41,415 nucleotides of DNA from Pseudomonadota bacterium (GCA_016845525.1 JAERSQ010000017.1:1-41415), one strand, 5' to 3'. Shown: positions 7,366-15,479, counted from the stretch's first letter. The notes: generated by a model not told the origin, from the letters alone. Numbers and translations: made by a program.

Positions 7366-8064
7366 TCAGGCCGCTGCCCGTTTCTCCGCAACAAGTTGCT
7401 TGGCGGTCTCTACTGCCACCGCCGCATCGCGGCAGTAGGCATCTGCGCCAATGGCCTGACCAAATTCCTCGTTCAGTGGTGCGCCGCCAACCAGGACGAT
7501 GTAGTCGTCCCGCATGCCCTGCTCTACCAGGGTGTCAATCACGACCTTCATATAGGGCATGGTTGTCGTCAACAACGCAGACATGCCGAGAATATCCGGT
7601 TTGTGTGTCTCGATCGCCTCGAGATAATTTTCCACAGGATTGTTGATACCGATATCAAACACTTCGAAGCCGGCGCCCTCCAGCATCATGCCGACGAGGT
7701 TTTTTCCGATGTCATGGATGTCTCCCTTCACGGTACCAATGACAACCTTGCCGACCGTTTCCGCTCCAGTCTCGGCAAGCAAGGGACGCAGTATGGCCAT
7801 ACCGCCTTTCATGGCATTCGCGGCCATCAACACCTCTGGCACGAAAAGGATGCCGTCGCGAAAATCGATTCCGACAATCCGCATCCCCTCAACCAGGGCT
7901 TCAGCAAGCACTTTATCCGCCGCCCAGCCCCGCTCCAGAAGGATGTTGGTGCCCTCTTCGATTTCCTCCTTTAAGCCATCGTAGAGGTCATCGTGCATCT
8001 GCTCCACGAGTTCCTCGTCGGAGAGCGTGCTCAGATCCAGATCATCAGATTCTTCTTCGGTCAT
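7366..8064 (-). CDS. Free-standing B12-binding corrinoid protein (MtbC/MtgC/MetH-module type)
   Basis: 232 residues from the ATG at 8064. The frame is open to 8172, but the extra 36 residues look unlike the family, so the internal start is chosen. Residues about 12-100 form the helical methionine-synthase cap domain (FVPEVLMAANAMKGGMAIL). Residues about 104-228 form the B12-binding Rossmann domain: GDIHDIGKN carries the Asp115-x-His117-x-x-Gly120 base-off cobalt ligand motif, MSALLTTTM follows, then VLVGGAPLNEEF. The first 37 residues are strikingly acidic (17 Asp/Glu, one Lys). It would shuttle a methyl between the pterin methyltransferase and an unseen second methyltransferase, and be rescued by the ASKHA reactivase. 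A 225-base gap upstream suggests its own promoter. Confidence 0.93.
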   Translation of the reverse strand: MTEEESDDLDLSTLSDEELVEQMHDDLYDGLKEEIEEGTNILLERGWAADKVLAEALVEGMRIVGIDFRDGILFVPEVLMAANAMKGGMAILRPLLAETGAETVGKVVIGTVKGDIHDIGKNLVGMMLEGAGFEVFDIGINNPVENYLEAIETHKPDILGMSALLTTTMPYMKVVIDTLVEQGMRDDYIVLVGGAPLNEEFGQAIGADAYCRDAAVAVETAKQLVAEKRAAA

Positions 8065-8143
8065 AACGGGATAACTCTCAGGGAGATCACACGGGCGAAA
8101 CAGCGCCAATTTTATGGCTGAACCCGTCGGCGAGTGTTTCGAC

Positions 8144-8173
8144 CGCGACACGGCATCGTCGTATCGCGACACG
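8144..8173 (-). promoter_or_regulatory. Paired 9-base direct repeat upstream of corrinoid gene
   Basis: The 9-mer CGCGACACG (plus-strand reading) occurs at 8144-8152 and 8165-8173, start to start 21 bases, that is two helical turns. It lies about 80-110 bases before the corrinoid protein ATG, in the only sizeable gap between the serine and corrinoid genes. Same-face spacing suggests a dimeric or tandem regulator site. No consensus cobalamin riboswitch box is seen. Chance cannot be excluded for a 9-mer in GC-rich DNA. Confidence 0.35.
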
Positions 8174-8289
8174 TGAAATAAACGACAGTATTTCTCTCGA
8201 AATCGTGCCCAGACCCAACAGAGGGAAGGAGTCTAACGAATACGACTAACGGGCGTGATCCTGGGAACGGACCACCCCGACTCAGGGAT

Positions 8290-9519
8290 TCAGGACATTC
8301 GAACAAACAGTCCCGACCGGGGTTTGGGATCGAAACAGGTGGATTTTGGTGGCATCACTTCCCCTGCGTCTGCGACCGCCATCAGTTCGCTCATCGAGGT
8401 GGGGAAACAGGCGATCCCTAACTGCCATCCCTCGCGGACACGCTGCGCCAATCCCTCGGTCCCGCTATCGCCGGTCACATAGTCCAGTCTGGGATCTTTT
8501 CTGGCGTCCTCGATTCCCAACACGGGTGCCAGCACCCGATCCTGCAGTATCGCGACATCCAGATTTTTGACGGGCGATGGATCCTGCGGTTCAGACCGGC
8601 GGGTGACGGTCGCCGAGCACTCCTCCATCAGCATCAGAAACTGGCCTTGCCGTGAGGGCAACACCGCCTGATCCACTGGCTTGATTTCGACAATAAAGTC
8701 GTCTTCCAGTTTTTGCAAAAAGGCTTCAGGTGTGAGCCCTTTGAGATCACGCACGCATCGGTTGAATGGCAGGACACGCAACTGGCTCGCGGGAAACAGC
8801 ACGGTCAGCAAGTAGTCCCAAGGGCCCTCGCCTTTGCCCTGTGCGTGGCGACTGGCGGCGTGGTGCAGCGTCGATGCCGCTCGATGATGGCCATCCGTCA
8901 GATAGGTGTATTCGACATCAGCAAACCCGCTCGCCAGCGTATCCAGTATTGCCGGATCGCTGACCCGCCACAGACGTTGCTGAACGCCATCAGGAAGATG
9001 AAAGTCCAGCACGGGCTCACTGTTTATCAATTCTTCAACGACTCCATCGATCGCGTTTGTGCCTTCATAGGCCAGGCAGATCGGACTGGAGGTCGCACCG
9101 ACCGAGTCAAGATAGTGTCCGAGGCGCGCCTCATGGTCCTTGCGCGTCTCTTCATGTTTTCGCACCAGACCCTCGCGATACTCGCCCACAGGGATTTCGG
9201 CAACGATACCGGTCTGACTGTGGCCGTCGACGCTCAACTGGTAAATGAAAACTGAATCCTGATCACATTGTGTGTAGGCGCCACTGGCCAGGAGTTGGCG
9301 TAACTGATCGGCATTTTCCTGAAGCAATTGCTCTTCTGAAGGCCGTTTGCCAACGGGAAAGTCGTCCACTGACCGCATCACATTAATGTAGTTCTGCGGA
9401 TTCGCCGAACGAAAGCTCCGCCGCTCATCCGGAGACATCGAGTCATAAGCGGGCCCCACCACCGACCCGGCATGTTCGGAAGTGACCAAGTGGGGTTGGA
9501 AGGCGCGAATCTGGGTCAC
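8290..9519 (-). CDS. DUF1015 family protein linked to serine synthesis
   Basis: 409 residues of the DUF1015 family. Motifs are VGPAYDSMSPDER near residue 21, RKHEETRKDHEARLGHY near 139, YLTDGHHRAASTLHH near 224 and a C-terminal MPPKSTCFDPKPRSGLFV. The DGHHRA motif resembles the DGHTR-type loop of ParB/sulfiredoxin-fold serine kinases (SerK, SbnI); that comparison is from memory and not a homology search. The start is a GTG at 9519 with GGAG upstream; an overlapping ATG would read straight into a stop. It lies 27 bases after serC in a serA-serC-DUF1015 order with no phosphoserine phosphatase gene visible. It may complete or regulate the serine pathway by acting on phosphoserine, but its reaction is not known. 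Confidence 0.85.
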   Translation of the reverse strand: MTQIRAFQPHLVTSEHAGSVVGPAYDSMSPDERRSFRSANPQNYINVMRSVDDFPVGKRPSEEQLLQENADQLRQLLASGAYTQCDQDSVFIYQLSVDGHSQTGIVAEIPVGEYREGLVRKHEETRKDHEARLGHYLDSVGATSSPICLAYEGTNAIDGVVEELINSEPVLDFHLPDGVQQRLWRVSDPAILDTLASGFADVEYTYLTDGHHRAASTLHHAASRHAQGKGEGPWDYLLTVLFPASQLRVLPFNRCVRDLKGLTPEAFLQKLEDDFIVEIKPVDQAVLPSRQGQFLMLMEECSATVTRRSEPQDPSPVKNLDVAILQDRVLAPVLGIEDARKDPRLDYVTGDSGTEGLAQRVREGWQLGIACFPTSMSELMAVADAGEVMPPKSTCFDPKPRSGLFVRMS

Positions 9520-9546
9520 ATTAACTCCAAAAACCGATCCGGACGC

Positions 9547-10635
9547 TCAAGCAGGATGAGCGCTTTGAAATTCCGACATGAACGCAGTCAGTGCCTGCAC
9601 ACCTTCCTTGGGCATAGCGTTGTAGATGCTGGCGCGAATACCCCCAACGCTGCGATGTCCCTTAAGATTCAAAAGGCCTGCTGCGTCCGCGCCTGAGAGA
9701 AACGTCTTTTCCAGATCCTCGGAGGGCAACCGGAAAACGACGTTCATGACTGATCGTGAGTCGGCATCGACCGGGCAACGGTAATAGCCTTTGCTCTGGT
9801 CAATCGTCTGGTAGAGCAGGCCTGCCTTATCCTCCGCCTGGCGCTCCATCGCGTCTACGCCTCCCTGATCACGCATCCATTTGAGCACTTTGCCCAACAT
9901 GTAGATCGGAAACACCGGCGGTGTATTGAACATCGAACCCTTGTCGGCCTGAATGTCGTAACGAAGATAGCGACCGATATCCTGATTGTTCTCCCTCGCC
10001 ACTGTTTTTCGGATGATGACCAAAGCCATACCGGCGGGGCCGAGATTTTTCTGTGCACCGCCATAGACCAGATCGAAACGGTCCCAGGGCACCGGACGCG
10101 ACATATAGTCTGAGGACATATCACCGACCAGGGGGACATCCACCTCGGGCCAGTCGGCAAATCGAATCCCGCCGATGGTCTCGTTCGATGTCAGATGGAG
10201 ATACCGCGTCCCGGACTGAATTTCAATCTCGTCCGTATTGGGCATCCGGGTAAAGTTGCATTCTGTCCCGTCCCAGGCTGTATAGACGTCTCCATAATGC
10301 TGGGCATCGGCGATCGCCCCCTTGGCCCACGTTCCGGAATGGACATAACCTCCCTTCTCGCCACTCTTCAGCAGGTTCATCGGCACCATGGCGAACTGCA
10401 GGGTCGCACCTCCCTGCAAAAACAGCACATCAAACTCATCGGGCACACCATACACCGTTCGCACAAGACCGACAGCCTCTTCATGGACGGCGACAAAATG
10501 CTTGCCCCGGTGACTCATTTCGATCAGAGACATGCCGGCGCCGTGGTAGTCCACGAACTCGGCCTGACTCTCTTCCAGAACTGACAGCGGCAGGGTGCAT
10601 GGCCCTGCGCTGAAATTATGTACTCTCTCAGTCAT
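9547..10635 (-). CDS. serC: Phosphoserine aminotransferase
   Basis: 362 residues, the normal length for SerC. It converts 3-phosphohydroxypyruvate and glutamate to phosphoserine and 2-oxoglutarate with PLP. Visible are the N-terminal FSAGPCTLP, the cofactor phosphate loop LQGGATLQF, and YGGAQKNLGPAG, whose lysine forms the PLP Schiff base. The C-terminal HRSVGGIRASIYNAMP is also typical. The ATG at 10635 is 65 bases after serA, and DUF1015 follows at 27 bases, so the three are probably one operon. Phosphoserine made here becomes serine and then the one-carbon donor for the MetF branch encoded further downstream. The call is firm. Confidence 0.96.
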   Translation of the reverse strand: MTERVHNFSAGPCTLPLSVLEESQAEFVDYHGAGMSLIEMSHRGKHFVAVHEEAVGLVRTVYGVPDEFDVLFLQGGATLQFAMVPMNLLKSGEKGGYVHSGTWAKGAIADAQHYGDVYTAWDGTECNFTRMPNTDEIEIQSGTRYLHLTSNETIGGIRFADWPEVDVPLVGDMSSDYMSRPVPWDRFDLVYGGAQKNLGPAGMALVIIRKTVARENNQDIGRYLRYDIQADKGSMFNTPPVFPIYMLGKVLKWMRDQGGVDAMERQAEDKAGLLYQTIDQSKGYYRCPVDADSRSVMNVVFRLPSEDLEKTFLSGADAAGLLNLKGHRSVGGIRASIYNAMPKEGVQALTAFMSEFQSAHPA

Positions 10636-10700
10636 GACTCATCTATCTCTTTTTTGTCTCTATCGTTTGTATTTGATAATGCTTCGAAGCACGAACCCAC

Positions 10701-11669
10701 TCAACTCTGGCCGTTCACACAGTGCATGACGTTACCGCCCACATAAGCATTAATCACTTCCAGGACGCCCTCAGATACCGCTTTTTGCGCTTGATCTGTG
10801 GACGCTCCGATATGGTGCGTGCCGCAGGTATTGGGGTGAACCGCAAGAGCAGATGAAAACGCGCCTTCTCCTACGGAAGGCTCATCGGCATAAACGTCCA
10901 GTGCTGCACGGATTCCCTTGTCATTCATGGCGGCAAGCAATGCCTCTTCATCAATGACGTCACCACGGGAGGCGTTGATGATGATGGCGCCCGGTTGAAC
11001 CTTATCGAGAAATTCCGCGTCTACCATGCCCTTGGTTTCGGCCGCGCTCGGGACATGCAGGCTAATGATGTCACAGGTGCCCAGCAGGGTATCGAGATCC
11101 GGAACGGTTAAAAGACCCAGGCTCGCCAGAGTCTCACGCGTCTGTGCGCTTCGATCAGGCTTATCTACCACGTAGACATGGATTCCGAAGGCCCGCGCCC
11201 GTTCTGCGACCGCAAGTCCGATGGCGCCGAGTCCGAGAATCCCCATATGACGACCCATAAGACCCTCAGCCACTGAATACTTTTTCTTGTTCCAGCGACC
11301 CGCCCGCAAGTCGATGACATTTTCCGGGATCCTCCGGTCGATCGCGATCAGCAAACCCATGGCCAACTCGGCGACGGCCACTGCATTCTTGCCCGGCACA
11401 TTGCAGACGGGAATACGCCGAGCCGCAGCCGCATCCTTGTCGATGGTATTCGTCCCAGCGCCTGCACGGATGATCAAGCGTAAAGAGGTCCCCGCGTCGA
11501 TAGTCTCAGACGTAATCTTTGTGCTGCGGACAACGAGTACCTCGGCATCATTCACCGCCTGAGGTAAAGTGTCGCCATCCAGATCGGGTTGTAGATCACA
11601 GTCGTGGCCCTGCTCCTGCAGTTGCTTCAACTGCGCTTCAGGAAACTTGTCTGCAAATAGAATCTTCAA
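10701..11669 (-). CDS. serA: D-3-phosphoglycerate dehydrogenase, short form without ACT domain
   Basis: 322 residues of the D-2-hydroxyacid dehydrogenase family. The NAD loop is GILGLGAIGLAVAERA (near 143); the catalytic set is Arg in NASRGDVIDEEAL, Glu in YADEPSVGEG and His in THHIGAST. The HHIGAST wording and the serC neighbour support phosphoglycerate as substrate. The protein ends soon after the catalytic domain, so the ACT/regulatory domains of long SerA are absent and serine feedback may be weak or lost. The start is a TTG at 11669 with GGAGG four bases upstream; no ATG or GTG fits better. A leader with a promoter-like region precedes it. It oxidises 3-phosphoglycerate to phosphohydroxypyruvate. 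Confidence 0.92.
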   Translation of the reverse strand: MKILFADKFPEAQLKQLQEQGHDCDLQPDLDGDTLPQAVNDAEVLVVRSTKITSETIDAGTSLRLIIRAGAGTNTIDKDAAAARRIPVCNVPGKNAVAVAELAMGLLIAIDRRIPENVIDLRAGRWNKKKYSVAEGLMGRHMGILGLGAIGLAVAERARAFGIHVYVVDKPDRSAQTRETLASLGLLTVPDLDTLLGTCDIISLHVPSAAETKGMVDAEFLDKVQPGAIIINASRGDVIDEEALLAAMNDKGIRAALDVYADEPSVGEGAFSSALAVHPNTCGTHHIGASTDQAQKAVSEGVLEVINAYVGGNVMHCVNGQS

Positions 11670-11711
11670 AGCGCCTCCAATAGGCTGAATAGCCGGACGA
11701 ACGGGTTGCGT

Positions 11712-11736
11712 ATTCTACGACGTTCGCCAAACGAAC
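11712..11736 (-). promoter_or_regulatory. Possible serA promoter with overlapping inverted repeat
   Basis: On the minus strand a TAGAAT -10-like box (11712-11717) lies about 43 bases before the serA TTG start. Just upstream is the perfect inverted repeat GTTCG-N5-CGAAC (11722-11736), which would overlap the polymerase spacer and could be an operator. The -35 match is poor, consistent with an activated promoter. The rest of the 228-base gap to livF shows repeated GATCGG words but no clear terminator. Confidence 0.35.
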
Positions 11737-11897
11737 TTGTACGGTTTTTGGGGAATTTTTGCGATCGGAGCGGATCGGTACAGTATCAGGCGCTCCTCCG
11801 GAGGATCGGAAGGATTTCTTATGCTTTACCCGATGCGGGCCTTATGAAGGTCTGGTTTACCGAAGGCCCCATTGCACTGGGGACGGATAGAACTGGA

Positions 11898-12770
11898 TCA
11901 GCCGCCCAGAAATAACTCCCCGACCTTGGGGTTTTCAAGAAGTTCGCGGCCCTGCCCGGCAATGGCAATCTTCCCCGAGACCATCACGTATCCGATGTCG
12001 GCAAATTCCAGACCCTTTTTGGCATTCTGTTCTACCATAATGATGGTCTTGCCTTCGTTATGCTGAAGGTCATATAGAATCTCAAACACCATATCGATAA
12101 ATCGGGGCTCAAGGCCAATAGACGGTTCATCGACCAGCAACAGTTCCGGATTCATCACCAGCGCCCTTGAGATCTCCAGCAGTCGGCGCTCTCCACCGGA
12201 CAGTACCTTGGCCTGATGCCGGCGGCGGGCTGCCAGCCTTGGGTACTTGTCAAAAACCGATTCCGCGGCAGCTCTGGCCTCGGCAGGCTGGTTCTTGAGA
12301 AACCCGCCCATCCAGAGATTTTCCTCAACCGTCATCCCTGGAAAAATTGACTTGTCCTGCAGGATGTAGGCGATACCGGCCTTTCCCAGTTTTTCGCTCG
12401 GTGTCAGGGACGTCACGTCCCGTTGCGTATCGCCCTGACCGATCACAATGCTTCCGGAAAAGATGTTGTTAAAGCCAAAAATGGCATGCAGGACCGTCGA
12501 CTTGCCTGCCCCGTTCGGGCCGATCAGACATAAGGACTGTTTGCGTCCGACCCGCAGGTTGATACCGTGGAGAATATGCATCTGGCCGTAGCCCGCTACC
12601 AGATCATTCAGGGCAACATAGGGCTCCCCAGCCACCAGGCCGTCCAACTGCTCAACACTGATCTCCTCAGCAATGGCTTCCGTCTGCCGGACCACTTCGT
12701 CAACCGAGATGACGGTATCGACCTGTCCCCCTCCATAGCCCCGGGCGGCGCCTTCCCTGTCACCGGTCAT
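11898..12770 (-). CDS. livF: LivF-type ABC transporter ATPase (importer 1) with long N-terminal extension
   Basis: 290 residues. The ATPase core starts at about residue 51 (VALNDLVAGYGQMHILHG), with Walker A GPNGAGKST, signature LSGGERR, and Walker B LLLVDEPS. Roughly 50 residues before the core are extra compared with usual LivF (about 235 residues) and are acidic and predicted loosely structured; no alternative start exists before the core, so the extension appears real. The start ATG overlaps the livG stop by one base (TGATG), so translation is coupled. Together with LivG it powers the LivHM channel at the inner membrane. The substrate cannot be read from the sequence; the family covers branched-chain amino acids, urea, amides and other small polar compounds. 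Confidence 0.92.
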   Translation of the reverse strand: MTGDREGAARGYGGGQVDTVISVDEVVRQTEAIAEEISVEQLDGLVAGEPYVALNDLVAGYGQMHILHGINLRVGRKQSLCLIGPNGAGKSTVLHAIFGFNNIFSGSIVIGQGDTQRDVTSLTPSEKLGKAGIAYILQDKSIFPGMTVEENLWMGGFLKNQPAEARAAAESVFDKYPRLAARRRHQAKVLSGGERRLLEISRALVMNPELLLVDEPSIGLEPRFIDMVFEILYDLQHNEGKTIIMVEQNAKKGLEFADIGYVMVSGKIAIAGQGRELLENPKVGELFLGG

Positions 12771-13513
12771 CAGTGCGCTCCCAGGTAGGCATCTATCACG
12801 CGTTGATCATTCTGGATGTCCGATGGCGTTCCCTGGGCCAGCAGCTGTCCATGTGCCAGACAGTAGATATGGTCTGCCATGTTCATGATTACCCGCATAT
12901 TGTGTTCAATGACAAAAAGCGTGATGCCGAACTCTTCGTTCGCACGGCGTAGACGCTCAATCAAGCCGTTAATCAGGGTCGGATTAATCCCGGCAGTGGG
13001 CTCATCCAACAACAAACTGGTCGGCTCATTCATCAGCGCCATGGCAAATTCAAGCAGTTTTTGCTGGCCGAAAGATAACGATCCTGCCTGAAGAAATCGC
13101 TTCTGATACAGACCTACAAATTCCAGCAGCGCTTCGGCGCGCTCATACTCTTCCGGCCCGTTTCGCCCAAAGGCATCGGCGAAACTCATTTTCCGATGGG
13201 GCTGGGATATCAACATGTTGTCGATGCCTGTCATCTGTCCATAGATACGTGTCTGCTGGAACGTCCGTAACAGGCCCAGCCGGGCAATTTCCTGGACGGG
13301 CATTTTTGAAATCTCCCGGCCCTCAAAGAGAATGTTACCCGAGTCGATAGGGTGGTAGCCCACGATTGAGTTGAAGAGTGTTGTCTTGCCCGACCCGTTT
13401 GGGCCGATCAGACCGGTGATCGTGCCCTTTTCCACCGAAAGTGAAATATCCGTATTGGCAACCACTCCGCCAAAGGACTTGCTGACGTTAGTCACCTCGA
13501 TGATCGCGTTCAT
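12770..13513 (-). CDS. livG: LivG-type ABC transporter ATPase (importer 1)
   Basis: 247 residues, standard length. It has Walker A GPNGSGKTT near residue 37, the Q-loop region RTFQQTRIYGQMTG, signature LSFGQQK (a Gly-Gln-Gln variant common in LivG), Walker B LLLDEPTAGINP, and switch His in VIEHNMRVIM. The C-terminal QNDQRVIDAYLGAH is typical of LivG. The ATG at 13513 overlaps the livM stop by four bases (ATGA). It forms a heterodimer with the neighbouring LivF. No key residue is missing. Confidence 0.95.
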   Translation of the reverse strand: MNAIIEVTNVSKSFGGVVANTDISLSVEKGTITGLIGPNGSGKTTLFNSIVGYHPIDSGNILFEGREISKMPVQEIARLGLLRTFQQTRIYGQMTGIDNMLISQPHRKMSFADAFGRNGPEEYERAEALLEFVGLYQKRFLQAGSLSFGQQKLLEFAMALMNEPTSLLLDEPTAGINPTLINGLIERLRRANEEFGITLFVIEHNMRVIMNMADHIYCLAHGQLLAQGTPSDIQNDQRVIDAYLGAH

Positions 13514-14550
13514 GACCGATCGTCCCCGGTGACCTCATCTGCTTTGCCAGGCAGGCTGAACCAATGCCGCTTCCGCTCCATCAGCCATCCTACGACACCG
13601 CCCTCAAAATAAACGACCGTAACAACAATCAACACGCCCAGCGCCACCCATTGCCAACCCAAGAGATAATTCCAGGTCACCTCTTTAAAGACATGGAACA
13701 GTATCGCCCCAACGATCGGGCCCCAGAGCGTGCCTTTGCCGCCCAAGAGAACGCAAACCACCATGAAGATGCCAAGATTGATGGTCTGATAGGCTGTCTC
13801 CAGCGGCTCGAAATGGATCAGCTGAAACGCCGAAATAGCGCCCGCGACGCCGACGAAAAAAGCCGCCATGGCCCAGGCCGCCAGTTTGTACTGCAGGGTA
13901 TGGATACCCATGGCCTCGGCCTTTTCCTCGTCATCGCGGATCGCGTTGATCGCCGCGCCGAAACGGGTGCTATACAGCCACTTGAGAAAAAGAAAGAGCA
14001 CCACCCCGGTACCGGCAAAAAGAAAATAAAACAGGATCTTTCCATACTCAAAGTCGCCCGGATATACGGGGAGCGCAATTCCCTGCCCCCCTCCGACCCA
14101 GTCCCAATTGGAAACCAGTTCTCCTGCCGCAATCGCGACGCCTAATGTGCCGATCGCAAAATAGGGGCCCCGAAGTCCGAAGGTGATATAGCCGATGATT
14201 ACCGCGATCAATGAACAGAAGAGACCTGCCGCCAGCATGCCCAGAAACATGCCGGTAAAGTATTCCGCCTCAGTAAACTTGTAGATCCCGCCACCGGAAG
14301 AACCGGTGTATTCCCCAACGTCGTAGACAAGCGCAATGGCAACGACTGCGGCGACGTACATACCGGTACCGTAGAAGGTGATGTTGCCCAGTGAGTTGTA
14401 CCCCATCTGGCCGCCTGTCATATCCCAGGTCAGGGCGACAATGATCATGAGCCAGACTGTTGCCAACTGGGTCTTGAACACTGGAAAAACGAAAGGCGCA
14501 ACAAGCATGAAAATGACCAGCGCAAGGTAGAAGACCGCTCTTTTTCCCAT
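13510..14550 (-). CDS. livM: LivM-type ABC transporter permease (importer 1)
   Basis: 346 residues with about nine hydrophobic membrane segments from the N-terminus (AVFYLALVIFMLVAPFVF) to near residue 325. The cytoplasmic coupling loop RDDEEKAEAMGI is the EAA-like motif that contacts the ATPases, and GYNSLGNITFYGTGMY is a typical LivM start-of-channel motif. A loop of about 25 residues near position 80-105 (EYTGSSGGGIYKFTE) is longer than in many LivM proteins and faces the periplasm or another loop. The gene starts 17 bases after livH and overlaps livG. It forms the translocation pore with LivH. Confidence 0.93.
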   Translation of the reverse strand: MGKRAVFYLALVIFMLVAPFVFPVFKTQLATVWLMIIVALTWDMTGGQMGYNSLGNITFYGTGMYVAAVVAIALVYDVGEYTGSSGGGIYKFTEAEYFTGMFLGMLAAGLFCSLIAVIIGYITFGLRGPYFAIGTLGVAIAAGELVSNWDWVGGGQGIALPVYPGDFEYGKILFYFLFAGTGVVLFLFLKWLYSTRFGAAINAIRDDEEKAEAMGIHTLQYKLAAWAMAAFFVGVAGAISAFQLIHFEPLETAYQTINLGIFMVVCVLLGGKGTLWGPIVGAILFHVFKEVTWNYLLGWQWVALGVLIVVTVVYFEGGVVGWLMERKRHWFSLPGKADEVTGDDRS

Positions 14551-14567
14551 AAGCCTGACCGCCCCCG

Positions 14568-15479
14568 CTATTGGAGACTCTGACGAACCCGCCGCTGCTG
14601 CAGCAGACGAAATATCAATACAAGCAGAAGCAACAGCACCGCGATTGCCTGCTGGTAACCGATACCGAAGATATGGGCACCGTACTGCTCCAGGGCGCCA
14701 ATACCCAGACCCGCGGCAATGACGCCTGGGAGATTACCCAGTCCCGCTGCAGTCACGATAACAAAGGCCCGTATGGAGTGGGTAATCCCGTAAAAAGGCT
14801 GAATGACCCAGACCATAACGATAATGGCCCCCGCTGCTCCGCAGATAGCTGCGTTTAACGAAAAGGTGAAGGCGTAAACTTTATCAGTATTGATGCCGAG
14901 CACCCGGGCTGCCCGCACATCCTGCGCAGTGGCCCGGATCGCCTGACCCATCCGGCTGTACTTCATAAAGAGGACCACCCCAACCGCGAGCACCGCCGCC
15001 ATCAGTACTCCCAGCAACTTGGCGATCGGGACATCGATAAAGCCGTCCATGAAGTAGAGGGTGTCATAGCCCAGATCAACGCTCTGGGTATCGGAGCCGA
15101 ACATCAGATTGAGCATTTGGGCCATGATAATGGCGAGCCCGAATGTAGCCAGCAGCGTGGTGAACAGATCGCGATCAATCACTCGAGAGATCACGAGTTT
15201 GTAGACCACCCAGCCGATACCGGCCATCACCCCAAATGCGATAGGAACGCCCAGCAACGCTGGAAGGCCTTTTTCGGCGAGCCACCAGCAGATGTATCCA
15301 CCGGCGATGACAAAATCCCCCTGGGCGAGGTTTTTGACGTTCATCACGCCCCAGACAAGCGCCAGGCCGTAAGCGGCGAGCGCAAACAGCGCTCCGATCA
15401 TCACCCCGTCAATAATGATCTTGAGGTTGACAACCGGAAACTGGAGCAGCAGACCAAAATTAGAGGCAAATTGTTCCAT
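14568..15479 (-). CDS. livH: LivH-type ABC transporter permease (importer 1)
   Basis: 303 residues, about eight membrane segments. Family motifs are GALFALAAYGLALVWGVMNV with NLAQGDFVIAGGY, and the coupling loop ATAQDVRAARVLGINTDKVY. The start is the ATG at 15479; no good ribosome site is visible, so efficiency may be low relative to the binding protein gene. It is separated from the binding protein gene by 222 bases holding a strong stem-loop, the usual way to let the soluble receptor be made in excess. It partners LivM. Confidence 0.93.
   Translation of the reverse strand: MEQFASNFGLLLQFPVVNLKIIIDGVMIGALFALAAYGLALVWGVMNVKNLAQGDFVIAGGYICWWLAEKGLPALLGVPIAFGVMAGIGWVVYKLVISRVIDRDLFTTLLATFGLAIIMAQMLNLMFGSDTQSVDLGYDTLYFMDGFIDVPIAKLLGVLMAAVLAVGVVLFMKYSRMGQAIRATAQDVRAARVLGINTDKVYAFTFSLNAAICGAAGAIIVMVWVIQPFYGITHSIRAFVIVTAAGLGNLPGVIAAGLGIGALEQYGAHIFGIGYQQAIAVLLLLLVLIFRLLQQRRVRQSLQ

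Noticed and set aside
8076-8091. Crp-like site (TGTGA-N6-TGAGA, minus strand)
   Set aside because: Only one half-site is good and it lies about a dozen bases before the corrinoid start, where it would cover the ribosome site; likely chance.
8065-8172. N-terminal extension of the corrinoid protein
   Set aside because: The extra residues are not family-like; the acidic helix start at 8064 fits better.
8065-8289. Possible cobalamin or SAH riboswitch before the corrinoid gene
   Set aside because: I looked for the B12-box (GCCACTG-like) and SAH core words and did not find them; a covariance-model search would settle it.
13564-14145. Plus-strand open frame of 193 codons within livM
   Set aside because: His/Gln/Arg-rich translation of a membrane protein gene read backwards; no family match.
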